55,732 bases of DNA, from NCBI GenBank assembly GCA_947463515.1, contig CANHRI010000011.1, forward strand, positions 1 through 55,732. Reading direction: 5' to 3'. A model generated the notes under the pieces. That model worked only from the letters and a program-made list of their open reading frames with translations, searched no databases and was not told where the DNA came from. The stretch comes from Flavobacteriaceae bacterium (lineage in GTDB: Bacteria > Bacteroidota > Bacteroidia > Flavobacteriales > Flavobacteriaceae). Positions 1 through 7,872 of the stretch are shown in pieces. Positions within the stretch are counted from its first letter, which is position 1. Each line of letters starts with the position of its first letter. The position numbers were made by a program, and so were the translations under genes.

Positions 1-49
1 GCCGAAAGCGGGAGGCGGGTGGTGTATACATGGGAAATCGCTTGCTCCA

Positions 50-82
50 AAAAAAAATGCCACGGGAACCAAGACCGTGGCA
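50..82 (-). terminator. Rho-independent terminator of the DUF3570 operon
   Basis: An 8-bp perfect stem (TGCCACGG at 58-65 with CCGTGGCA at 75-82) is followed on the minus strand by a run of T (the A run at 50-57). It lies about 20 bp past the DUF3570 stop codon and closes the four-gene minus-strand operon. Bases 1-49 hold nothing I can call. Confidence 0.85.
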
Positions 83-102
83 AAATTTTTAGGAGGGCGC
101 TG

Positions 103-1302
103 TTACTTGAACTGCAAGGCCAGCGTGAGGATATGCGAAGAAAGGCCGTTGTCTCGCGTGTAGTATCCATAGCGGAGTTCGAGGGAATGAATGCGTTTGA
201 TGTTGAAAATTCCACGATCGGTATCGGTTTTATGGTAGGCGAGGCCGAACATGTGGCTGGAGAATTGCGACAGGTCGAAATCACTGGTATAAAATTCGGT
301 TCCCGGCGTATGCTGAAAGATTTCTTTAAAGTACTTGGCCTGCGTTTGGGTGTAAAACCGGTAGGGAAAGGCCAGCGATGAAAACGCATTGATTTTGTAC
401 ACGGGTTCGAAACTAAACGTATGCGATTGAATATTCCACGAGTCGGTGTAGTAGCGGTAGAGCGAACGAAACACCCAATGGTCTCCTATAAAATAGTTGG
501 CCCGGAGTCCGATGGGGATTTTAAACCGTGTTTCCGGCAGTTTTTCGGAGGCGACCGCAAGGGTATTAAAGTACACGCGGTTGAATTTGGTGCCGAGCAG
601 TCCTTGTTGGTAGCCAATATCGGCCATGATGGACATTTGAAAAACTTTATTGACCACTTGCGAATAGACCAAGCCGAGGTTATAGGAATTTCGCGGCTTC
701 GAGTCCAAATGATTTGCCTGGTTATCGGAAGGATTGCCACGGAGTTCGATGGGTAAAATGACCTTCCAGGTATCGAGGAATACGGAGGCTTTGGCAGAGA
801 ACTCGCGGTTGTTGTCTTTGGAGTTTTTGATGAACCCTACATTGGCGCCTGTGGAGATATAATCGTACTCGGCGGAGGCGGATAATCCCGTGGTTACGGC
901 ATAGTTTTTTTCCTCGTTTTTGTAGGTGTATTGTCCCGAAGGATACACGCGCATGTCTTGGTACGAGGCTGATGTGACCGAGTTGGGGTCAATTTTATCG
1001 GACGATGCTGAGGTATAGGAATCTACGCCCAGTGCAAAATTGAATTGATGGCTTCGTTGCGCTCGACCTTTTTTGGTCAAGATGACTTCAAACTGCGTCG
1101 CGATATCGGTAAGTTTTTCGGTTCCTTTACCGCCGGTTACCGCCGAATTGTCACCGGTTTGGGTGTAGTAACTAGAGATGAAATTGACCTCTTCGATTTT
1201 CAATTTTTGTTTTTTGTACGTGCTTGTCGAATCCGATTGCGCCTGGGCTTTTGGATGGAATAGTACGGCGAGTAATGCCGCTGTGATGATACGTTTTTTC
1301 AT
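103..1302 (-). CDS. DUF3570 domain outer-membrane beta-barrel protein
   Basis: The 399-residue protein begins with a signal peptide (MKKRIITAALLAVLFHPKAQAQ) and continues as alternating aromatic/polar strands typical of an outer-membrane barrel, ending in a hydrophobic-aromatic strand (LTLALQFK). The overall sequence matches what I know of DUF3570, a family without assigned function. It is the last gene of an operon with thioredoxin-like, ApbE and DUF4266 genes, 12 bp after DUF4266. This company suggests a role in the envelope, perhaps as the outer-membrane part of a flavin or thiol redox system; that role is inference. The membership call is by recognition of sequence style, not by a search. 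Confidence 0.85.
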   Translation of the reverse strand: MKKRIITAALLAVLFHPKAQAQSDSTSTYKKQKLKIEEVNFISSYYTQTGDNSAVTGGKGTEKLTDIATQFEVILTKKGRAQRSHQFNFALGVDSYTSASSDKIDPNSVTSASYQDMRVYPSGQYTYKNEEKNYAVTTGLSASAEYDYISTGANVGFIKNSKDNNREFSAKASVFLDTWKVILPIELRGNPSDNQANHLDSKPRNSYNLGLVYSQVVNKVFQMSIMADIGYQQGLLGTKFNRVYFNTLAVASEKLPETRFKIPIGLRANYFIGDHWVFRSLYRYYTDSWNIQSHTFSFEPVYKINAFSSLAFPYRFYTQTQAKYFKEIFQHTPGTEFYTSDFDLSQFSSHMFGLAYHKTDTDRGIFNIKRIHSLELRYGYYTRDNGLSSHILTLALQFK

Positions 1303-1314
1303 GGGTCATTGGTC

Positions 1315-1524
1315 TTAATTACATCCACATCCGCCGCCGGTTTTTCCTCCATTGGCTCCCGAGCTTCCTTCGCGGTATAATTGGAAGGTGCTTTCAAACT
1401 TTTCGGTGGGTTTGGGCGCCAGTGCCATCTCGGCATCATTAATTTTTGCTTTTTGGTACTGTTTCACGGTCGAGCAGGAGGTGGCGATTAGGCCGAGTAG
1501 ACTTGCTATTATGAATTTTTTCAT
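1315..1524 (-). CDS. DUF4266 small lipoprotein with Gly/Cys-rich tail
   Basis: This 69-residue protein has a lipoprotein signal (lipobox ending SC at residues 16-17) and so should be anchored in a membrane on the periplasmic side or at the surface. Its C-terminus is glycine-rich and ends GGGCGCN, with two cysteines two residues apart. Just before that is the stretch EGSSGAN, which resembles the flavinylation motif DxxSGAT recognised by ApbE, but with Glu for Asp and Asn where the FMN-accepting Thr/Ser sits. The start codon overlaps the ApbE stop by 4 bp (ATGA), so the two are probably translationally coupled. DUF4266 has no established function. The flavin link is inference from motif and neighbourhood. 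Confidence 0.85.
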   Translation of the reverse strand: MKKFIIASLLGLIATSCSTVKQYQKAKINDAEMALAPKPTEKFESTFQLYREGSSGANGGKTGGGCGCN

Positions 1525-2441
1525 AGGAGTTTTATGTTTTTTGAAGTGAATATTTGGTTATGGTCGTCGATAAGGATGCACCCAATAAAGGGCAATTGGT
1601 TGATAAAATCGAGTCCGACTTCGATTCCCATGACGGTGACGGGCGTAGCGAGTGCATCGGCTATTTCGGCGTTGTCGGCAATGAGCGTGACACTTTTGAT
1701 ACCGCTTACGGGGTATCCTGTTTTGGGATTGATGGTGTGGGAATAGCGTTTGCCGTTGATGATGACGTACTTTTCGTAGTTACCCGAGGTGGCCACCGCT
1801 TTTTCGGAAATTTGAAAACCGGCAAAGAGCGCTTTTTTGGTATTGGGATCAGCGACACCAATGGTCCAGGGTTGCCCATTTTCCTGATGTCCCCATGCGG
1901 CTAAGTCTCCCGAGGCGTTGACGATGCCACTCGAAATCCCTTCTTTTTTTAGTAGCATACGCGCCCGTTCGGCCGCATACCCTTTGCCGATACCTCCAAA
2001 ACCTATCCGCATTCCTTTATTTTTCAGCATAACCGTTTGGTTTGCTTCGTCTAAGAGAATGTTTTTGTAATTGATGAGGGCTACTGCCTTTTGGGCCAAT
2101 TCAGGATCGGGTAAGGCGGTCATTTGGGTGTCAAAATTCCAAAACCGCTTGTCGATACTGCCGTAGCTTAAGTCAAAAGCCCCTTGGGTAATGGTAGAGA
2201 GGTGCTGACTACGTGCAATGAGTTGGAACACCTCCTCAGGGACTTCTACAGGAGCAATTCCGGCTTGGCGATTGATGGCTGCGGTGACACTGGTTTCTGA
2301 AAAGGTCGTCAGCAGGGCTTCAATGCGTTGAATTTCACCGATGGCGTATTCGAAATAGGGGGCTACTTCGGCTTCTGTTTCTCCCAAAAGCGAAAATTCA
2401 AAATGATTGCCCATCAATCGGGCTGTTTGTTTGAATATCAT
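1521..2441 (-). CDS. apbE: FAD:protein FMN transferase (ApbE family)
   Basis: ApbE enzymes move FMN from FAD onto a Ser/Thr of extracytoplasmic redox proteins, using Mg2+. The 306-residue product shows the family hallmarks: MGNHFEF near the N-terminus, GGIGKGYAAERA in the middle and SGNYEKYV...YSHTINPKTGYP further on. I place the start at 2441, which gives MIFKQTARLMG, because it sits directly after the stop of the thioredoxin-like gene (2 bp gap); a longer form from 2498 would overlap that gene by 55 bp. No clear signal peptide or lipobox is visible, which is unusual since ApbE normally acts outside the cytoplasm. The gene overlaps DUF4266 by 4 bp. Its protein substrate is not obvious. Confidence 0.92.
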   Translation of the reverse strand: MIFKQTARLMGNHFEFSLLGETEAEVAPYFEYAIGEIQRIEALLTTFSETSVTAAINRQAGIAPVEVPEEVFQLIARSQHLSTITQGAFDLSYGSIDKRFWNFDTQMTALPDPELAQKAVALINYKNILLDEANQTVMLKNKGMRIGFGGIGKGYAAERARMLLKKEGISSGIVNASGDLAAWGHQENGQPWTIGVADPNTKKALFAGFQISEKAVATSGNYEKYVIINGKRYSHTINPKTGYPVSGIKSVTLIADNAEIADALATPVTVMGIEVGLDFINQLPFIGCILIDDHNQIFTSKNIKLL

Positions 2442-2443
2442 TT

Positions 2444-2866
2444 TTATTGCAATGCTTTGATAAAATCGGCTACGGATTCTTGCGGTAAGCCTTCCCATTT
2501 TTTGAGTATTTTTTGCTGGTCATCCAAGACAAGAATGAGTGGGAAAATTCCTTTGGGATTGAATTGATCGGCTAGCGATTCATTGGCTTTTTCTTGTTCC
2601 AACGGTAACTTGTTTTTTTGTAAGCGCGGAAAATCGACTTGGAGCACGACCAAGTTGTTTTGGGCGAAGGCTTGAAATTCAGGTGCCTGAACAAATTTTT
2701 TCTTAAACTGGATGCAAGGGGCGCACCAATCTGAGCCAGAAAAATACAATACAATTTTGTGCGAACCCGCTTGTGCCTTCTGAAGGGCTTCTTCCATGGT
2801 TTTGACCTCTTGGGCTCCAACGGAAATAGTAGCGAGTAACAGTACTAAGGAGAGTAACTTTTTCAT
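2444..2866 (-). CDS. Secreted thioredoxin-like protein (CAPC motif)
   Basis: A signal peptide (residues 1-19, ending VGA-Q) precedes a thioredoxin fold with the active site WCAPC (Cys48 and Cys51), so it should work as a thiol oxidoreductase in the periplasm. At 140 residues it is a minimal single-domain member of the thioredoxin_7/DUF255-like group. It is the first gene of the operon that continues with ApbE, DUF4266 and DUF3570. A likely job, by inference, is to keep the cysteines of the DUF4266 tail (CGC) or another partner reduced. I saw no TAnnTTTG promoter in the 58 bp upstream. Confidence 0.88.
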   Translation of the reverse strand: MKKLLSLVLLLATISVGAQEVKTMEEALQKAQAGSHKIVLYFSGSDWCAPCIQFKKKFVQAPEFQAFAQNNLVVLQVDFPRLQKNKLPLEQEKANESLADQFNPKGIFPLILVLDDQQKILKKWEGLPQESVADFIKALQ

Positions 2867-2924
2867 ACATTATAAATTATAGTAAATATAACGTATAAGA
2901 AAAGTTTATGTTTTATATCAATTC

Positions 2925-3581
2925 TTAACTTTCGATTAAGATTAAGTCGCCGGTTTCATGCGTTATGGTAACAAGGCCGTCTTGCGCCACATGATTACTG
3001 CTTCCAGTGCGGTAGCCTAGTGTGAGTGAATCCTCATGGAGGGGATAAAAAAGGTTTTGACTGCGGATTCCGTGCACCGTTCCAATGGGAATCAACGAAA
3101 GGACAGTGTCTTTTGGATACCATTTTTCAAAATGTCGGGGGAGAAGATGGAGTTTGGAATAATCGTCAAAAAAGACAATTTTCAATGCTTCGCGGTAGGC
3201 CGCCATGATGGTCACATTGTGAAGGGTATGGTCCATTCGATACCCGGTGGCCCAAACTACATTTACGGCTTTATGGCCACGATGAATGAGGTAATCAAAG
3301 GCTTTCTCTAAGTCGGTTTTGTTTTGATCGGGGGTAGGTATAATTTCTAGAGGATAGTGTTTTTCTTTAAAACGGTGCGGATCAAAATCCCGGTCAAAGT
3401 CGCCCAACAGCACATCGACTTTTATTCCCAACTCAACCACGCGCTCCATGGCCGAATCCAAGACAATCACCAACGGTTGCCATTCCAAGAGCTGATGGAG
3501 TAATTCCAATGAACAAGCTGCTCCATTGGCGATGATCAGCGCCGGCTCTTGGTCGTCACGAACGATGTGGTGGGAGGACAT
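2925..3581 (-). CDS. Thiamine pyrophosphokinase (thiamine diphosphokinase)
   Basis: The enzyme makes thiamine diphosphate from thiamine and ATP. Family motifs are present: LGDFD near residue 60 for the first metal site, DQNKTDLEKA for ATP/thiamine binding, and GYRMDHTLHN. The length (218 residues) is normal. The gene stands alone on the minus strand between the thioredoxin operon and a heptanucleotide repeat array that starts 3 bp upstream of its ATG. I looked for a TPP riboswitch and for a TAnnTTTG promoter upstream and found neither, so the array may sit in its leader. Confidence 0.9.
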   Translation of the reverse strand: MSSHHIVRDDQEPALIIANGAACSLELLHQLLEWQPLVIVLDSAMERVVELGIKVDVLLGDFDRDFDPHRFKEKHYPLEIIPTPDQNKTDLEKAFDYLIHRGHKAVNVVWATGYRMDHTLHNVTIMAAYREALKIVFFDDYSKLHLLPRHFEKWYPKDTVLSLIPIGTVHGIRSQNLFYPLHEDSLTLGYRTGSSNHVAQDGLVTITHETGDLILIES

Positions 3582-3583
3582 GG

Positions 3584-3689
3584 ATTAGTGATTAGTGATT
3601 AGTGACTAGTGACTAGTGACCTGCCTATGCCGGCAGGCAGGTTAGTGATTAGTGACTAGTAATTAGTGACTAGTAATTAGTGATTAGTG
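3584..3689. repeat. Heptanucleotide tandem repeat array (ATTAGTG family) with GC-rich interruption
   Basis: Units of 7 bp (ATTAGTG, ACTAGTG, with some AGTAATT) run in tandem for about 105 bp between the DUF4249 gene and the start of the thiamine pyrophosphokinase gene. They are interrupted at 3620-3641 by a GC-rich inverted repeat (CCTGCC...GGCAGG). A related interruption occurs in the arrays near 17.2 kb. Such arrays can change length by slippage. Confidence 0.9.
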
Positions 3690-3794
3690 TACTTTTCTAA
3701 TTAGAGTTGACCGTTTTCAACATTAATTCCAGGGTTAAAAATAGGGAATATTTCGGATAATTTTCCTTTTGGATTTAAAGCTTTCTTCACCTTA

Positions 3795-4613
3795 TTACTC
3801 CACAATATAATCGCGGTAATCCACTTCCGACAGATGAAAGTAACCTAATGGGAAGTTGGCTTCATTGGTTTGGTTGACTACATTACCGCGAAGGGTGGCT
3901 GGTGGGGTAGCAAAAGGACTGCCGTTTTGATTACCAGCGATATTCAACAACTGATTCATGTAATTGAAGTAGCGTTCGGTGATGCCTTGCAAACGAAAAC
4001 GAAGGGGAACGCCCGCCACCAAATCTTCTTGAGTGTAGAAGCCAAACATTTGATTTCCTTGAAAAAAATCATCCGAGATGACCCCAAACTCGGGGATGGC
4101 CAATTGTGCATTTTGAACCCCAACGAAGTAAAAATTATCCTCATTGCCATTGTCTTGGTAGAAAAATTTGACCTGAATCTCTTCTCCGCCGAAGCCTTGA
4201 ACGGTAGTTTGCGAAACCGAATCAATTACGGGCGTGGCCAATAGCGGTGCGGCAGCTCGGTAGGTTTCGCCATTATAAATCACCGTTAGCGTATAAACTT
4301 CGTTAATCACAGGCACAAAAGTGGTGCAAAGGTATTCACCTGAGTTGGGAACCACTTCCACAAAAGGAAACACCGTATTGCTGCTATTGGTGATTACTAC
4401 GGTGGCGCCAGATACGGTGGGAACATCGGGAGCGTAATAGCCGGTGGTGGTGGTGAGTCGTATTTTCTGTTCGTTGCCAGGAGTTCCTTTCTCCCACAAA
4501 ATAGTTGCATCAACGACCAATTTAGGAGCAGCCGTATCGAGGTCCAACGTAATTGGGTCTTCACAACTCCACGCTAAAAAGGCAATCAACAAAAGAGAAA
4601 TATATTTTTTCAT
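3795..4613 (-). CDS. DUF4249 lipoprotein, partner of TonB-dependent receptor
   Basis: The 272-residue product has a lipoprotein signal (lipobox AWSC, then EDPITLDL), and its sequence style fits DUF4249, a Bacteroidota family found beside TonB-dependent receptors. Ig-like beta-rich repeats make up the rest. The start at 4613 (MKKYISLL) gives a proper signal; an upstream in-frame start at 4658 would overlap the receptor gene. It follows the receptor by 4 bp, so the two are co-transcribed. By analogy with SusCD pairs it may capture or gate the receptor's ligand at the cell surface, but the ligand is unknown. Confidence 0.88.
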   Translation of the reverse strand: MKKYISLLLIAFLAWSCEDPITLDLDTAAPKLVVDATILWEKGTPGNEQKIRLTTTTGYYAPDVPTVSGATVVITNSSNTVFPFVEVVPNSGEYLCTTFVPVINEVYTLTVIYNGETYRAAAPLLATPVIDSVSQTTVQGFGGEEIQVKFFYQDNGNEDNFYFVGVQNAQLAIPEFGVISDDFFQGNQMFGFYTQEDLVAGVPLRFRLQGITERYFNYMNQLLNIAGNQNGSPFATPPATLRGNVVNQTNEANFPLGYFHLSEVDYRDYIVE

Positions 4614-4617
4614 GGGA

Positions 4618-6987
4618 TTAAAATTTAAAGTTATAGGTGATTGAAGGCACAATACCAAAAATGGACAAACGCAGCGATTCGTTCAAACCTGTGTTTTGAT
4701 TTTGGCGAAAGGTAATGCTAGCGGCATTCCGACGGCTGTAGAGGTTGTACACGCTAAACACCCATTCTTCTTGCCAGCGTTTTCCCTTCTTTTTTGGAGT
4801 GAGGGTAGCTGAAACATCCAAGTGGTGGTAGAGTGGCAAGTTGGCTTCATTGCGCAATCCAAAACTTGGAACCGTGATGCCTTGGTATTCGTATTGCCCA
4901 TTGGGGAAAGTTACAGGCTGACCCGATTGCAAAACAAAATTGGCCCCAAATGTCCATTTCTTAGAGTACTTGTAGGAAGACGTAATCGCTAAATTATGTC
5001 GTTTATCAAAGCCCGAGCTGTACCATTGGCCATTATTGATGCCTGTTTCTTGGGGTGTACGCCCCGGTGTGCGTTGTTCAGATTTGGACAAGGTGTACGA
5101 AATCCAACCGGTCCAATCGCCTGAATTTTTACGAAACAACACTTCCAATCCGTAGGAGCGCATATCTCCATTGAGGACCACTTGTTCGATCGCTTCATTG
5201 GCAATCAGGTCGGCACCGTCAATGTAGTCCATACGGTTTTTAACGGTTTTATAAAACGTTTCCACCTCCAAAGAGTATGCATCGTTTTTGAGGTTGGTGA
5301 AATACCCAAGGGCGATTTGATCGGCGATTTGGGGTTTGATGTAGCGATCACTTGGTGTCCACACGTCCAACGGAGTTGGAGAGGCGGTGTTGGATACCAA
5401 CTGAAGGTATTGCACCATACGGTTGTATCCTAACTTTAAAGAGGCGTTTGAAGTCAGTTCATACGACAAGGCCAAACGCGGTTCCAGGTTGTTATAATCC
5501 GCCATGATTTCATTTCGGCCATAGGAAACCGTTCCTATAGGCGTTGCTTTCTCATAGATTTTCAACTCCTCATCAAAAACTACGGGTTGGTTGTTCTCAT
5601 ACAGATTTAAGGTAGAAGCCCCTAAGCGATAAAACCAACTGTAGCGAAAGCCGTATTCGACATTCAAACGATCGCTAATTTTTTGCTCAGCACTCAAATA
5701 CACCGCGGGTTCGAAAGCATATTTCCGTTCCAACTGCCTAAAATTAATGCCTGAGTCCTCCCTTGAGGGTTCGATAGTCCCTGGATTAAACTCATAGTAA
5801 ATTCCATTCACACCATAATACAACTTGATTTTATCGTTGACATAATGACGAAAGTCGTATTTGATGTGGTAGTTTTTTATTCCTGATTCCCAGTTGAATC
5901 CTACGAAATCCAAATTTAAACCGTAGTAATAATCGCTATAAATAAGGGATAAATTGGAAAACAATTTGTCGGAATACAAATGGTTCCAGCGAAGATTTAA
6001 AGTGGAGTTGCCATAGGTGTTTTGGAAACTCTGGTTAATGTCAAAAACGTCGCGTCCAAAATAGCCTGAGAGGTAAAGTGTATTATTTTTATTGAACTTG
6101 TAATTGAGTTTTGTGTTCAAATCATAGAAATAGGCCGAATTAGGATTGTCGGCCAATTGTAAAAACAAATGCGCATACGAAGCACGTCCTCCGATGAGAA
6201 AGGAGCCTTTGTCTTTTTTCAGAGGTCCCTCGGCCAACAAACGGGAGGAAATCAAACCGATACCCCCATTGACTTGAAAGTTTTTGTTGTTTCCTTCTTT
6301 TTGATAAATATCCAACACGGAAGCGGCTCTTCCCCCAAAACGCGCAGGGATTCCGCCTTTATATAGTTTTAAGTCCTTGATCGCATCGGGATTGAACACG
6401 GAGAAAAACCCAAAAAGGTGTGAGGAGTTGTAAATCGTTGCCTCGTCGAGTAAAATCAGGTTTTGGTCGGCGCCTCCTCCACGCACATTAAATCCAGATT
6501 GTCCTTCGCCCGCATTGGTTACCCCTGGCAAAAAAAGAAGCGATTTGATGATGTCGACTTCGCCAAGTACCACTGGGATTTTTTTTATGGTGGCGACCGA
6601 TAGTTTATTGACGCTAATTTCTGGTTTTCGAATATTCGTTTTGGTTTCTTGGGAGGAAATGACAACCTCTTCCAAAAGTTCCCCTTCTTCTTTCAACTTC
6701 ACGTCCATTTTTCGGTCCTGGTTGAGGTTGATAGCGATGCTTTGGGTTTCATATCCCATATAACTAATGACCAACGTATACTCACCACGGGGTAGGGTCA
6801 GAGAGAAAAAACCGTATTCATTGGTCACGGCAAACGACTTAGTGCCTTGTAAAGCCAGATTCACTCCAATTAAGGTTTCATTGTTTTTTTGGTCGGCGAT
6901 GGTTCCACTGAGTGTAAATTTTTCTTGGGCGGATACGAATGCGGTGAAGCTTAGAAAAATTAAGGTGAATCGAAAAAGATTAGGCAT
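4618..6987 (-). CDS. TonB-dependent receptor with carboxypeptidase-regulatory-like domain
   Basis: A 789-residue outer-membrane receptor. In order: signal peptide (1-20, ending VSA-Q), a carboxypeptidase-regulatory-like domain (about 24-105, LSGTIADQKNNETLIGVN), a plug domain (about 120-240, with LLFLPGVTNAGEGQSGFNVRGG and the DEATIYN segment) and a C-terminal 22-strand-type barrel ending SITYNFKF with the terminal Phe. It should import a ligand using TonB-ExbBD energy. The DUF4249 gene follows in the same operon. No sugar-utilisation genes are nearby, so the substrate cannot be guessed. It is shorter than SusC (about 1000 residues), as usual for the DUF4249-paired class. Confidence 0.93.
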   Translation of the reverse strand: MPNLFRFTLIFLSFTAFVSAQEKFTLSGTIADQKNNETLIGVNLALQGTKSFAVTNEYGFFSLTLPRGEYTLVISYMGYETQSIAINLNQDRKMDVKLKEEGELLEEVVISSQETKTNIRKPEISVNKLSVATIKKIPVVLGEVDIIKSLLFLPGVTNAGEGQSGFNVRGGGADQNLILLDEATIYNSSHLFGFFSVFNPDAIKDLKLYKGGIPARFGGRAASVLDIYQKEGNNKNFQVNGGIGLISSRLLAEGPLKKDKGSFLIGGRASYAHLFLQLADNPNSAYFYDLNTKLNYKFNKNNTLYLSGYFGRDVFDINQSFQNTYGNSTLNLRWNHLYSDKLFSNLSLIYSDYYYGLNLDFVGFNWESGIKNYHIKYDFRHYVNDKIKLYYGVNGIYYEFNPGTIEPSREDSGINFRQLERKYAFEPAVYLSAEQKISDRLNVEYGFRYSWFYRLGASTLNLYENNQPVVFDEELKIYEKATPIGTVSYGRNEIMADYNNLEPRLALSYELTSNASLKLGYNRMVQYLQLVSNTASPTPLDVWTPSDRYIKPQIADQIALGYFTNLKNDAYSLEVETFYKTVKNRMDYIDGADLIANEAIEQVVLNGDMRSYGLEVLFRKNSGDWTGWISYTLSKSEQRTPGRTPQETGINNGQWYSSGFDKRHNLAITSSYKYSKKWTFGANFVLQSGQPVTFPNGQYEYQGITVPSFGLRNEANLPLYHHLDVSATLTPKKKGKRWQEEWVFSVYNLYSRRNAASITFRQNQNTGLNESLRLSIFGIVPSITYNFKF

Positions 6988-7114
6988 GGTCTTTGTTAAT
7001 TTTTTTGCAAATTTGACGATTCAAAGGACAGGTTGTTACGTGACGAGTGTTAATGTAAGGTTAAACTCGCTGTGTCCCAACAAAATCCAAATAATTTTAA
7101 CCCAAAATTACGAC

Positions 7115-7822
7115 ATGAAATTCCGCCTCTTTCTCATACTGTTTCTGGTCACTTTCTCGGGTTGGTCACAGCTGGAATCGCGTCGTAAGAAAATTAAAAT
7201 CAAAGCGGTTCCCGACAAGTTAGCGCAAAAAAAAGCGGAGGTAGCGACAACGCCTACCGTATTACCTCCATTTAAATTTGATGCCCCAAAAGCGCGAACT
7301 TCCGATGATATCATCATGCAGAGTTTGCCTCAGTTGCCCAAAGTGGGCGATACCCCCGACAAACAATATCCCGTGCGCAATCCTGCCGAATTGTACACCG
7401 ATCAATTTAACAATAAGTTGAAAGAGGAGGGCGTGAGTCCCGAACTTTTCAATCGCGATATGGATTTGGGGCGGGTAATCGTTTTTACCCAAACGATTCA
7501 TTTGGCCACGCGGGATTACGGTTTGATTGATGGCGATAACATTCGGGTGTGGCTCAATGGCGTTTTGGTTAATCCTTCCATTGTGTTGCGTGACGATTTG
7601 CAAGAATTTAGCGTGCAACTTAATCCAGGGATGAATATTATTGAAATCGAAGCCCTGAATTACGGGCAAATTTCACCCAATACAGGCCAATACGATTTTA
7701 AAGATGCCAATGGCGTACTATTTTCCCAAAAGTATTGGAATTTAGGTATTGGTTACAAAGCGCGACTGCAAGTGGAGTATGTAGAGAAAATGGATAAGTC
7801 CAAAACGGAACCCCAGAAATAA
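7115..7822 (+). CDS. Secreted protein of unknown function
   Basis: I do not recognise a named family with certainty. The 235-residue product has a signal peptide (MKFRLFLILFLVTFSGWSQ), a basic and Pro-rich linker, and a C-terminal beta-sandwich-like region with the segment DYGLIDGDNIRVWLNG followed by LNPGMNIIEIEALNYG. The pattern 'DGD-x-(I/V)-x-(V/I)-x-x-NG' recurs in extracellular beta-sandwich proteins. The start at 7115 is chosen because it gives the signal peptide; an open frame extends upstream into the divergent receptor gene but has no such signal. It is divergent from the TonB receptor, with 127 bp between. Confidence 0.75.
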   Translation: MKFRLFLILFLVTFSGWSQLESRRKKIKIKAVPDKLAQKKAEVATTPTVLPPFKFDAPKARTSDDIIMQSLPQLPKVGDTPDKQYPVRNPAELYTDQFNNKLKEEGVSPELFNRDMDLGRVIVFTQTIHLATRDYGLIDGDNIRVWLNGVLVNPSIVLRDDLQEFSVQLNPGMNIIEIEALNYGQISPNTGQYDFKDANGVLFSQKYWNLGIGYKARLQVEYVEKMDKSKTEPQK

Positions 7823-7856
7823 AAAAAAGACGGTCACTCCATGAACCGTCTTTTTT
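7823..7856. terminator. Bidirectional terminator between secreted protein and icd
   Basis: Stem GACGGT (7829-7834) with ACCGTC (7845-7850), extended by an A6 tract on the left and a T6 tract on the right. It can end both the plus-strand gene and the minus-strand isocitrate dehydrogenase gene, which converge here. Confidence 0.88.
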
Positions 7857-7872
7857 GTGTTGCTGTATTTCT

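Noticed and set aside
1315..1524. Canonical flavinylation site in DUF4266
   Set aside because: The motif has Asn where the FMN-accepting Thr/Ser should be, so I report it only as a resemblance.
2925..3790. TPP riboswitch upstream of thiamine pyrophosphokinase
   Set aside because: No CTGAGA-type core was found; the upstream stretch is a heptamer array.
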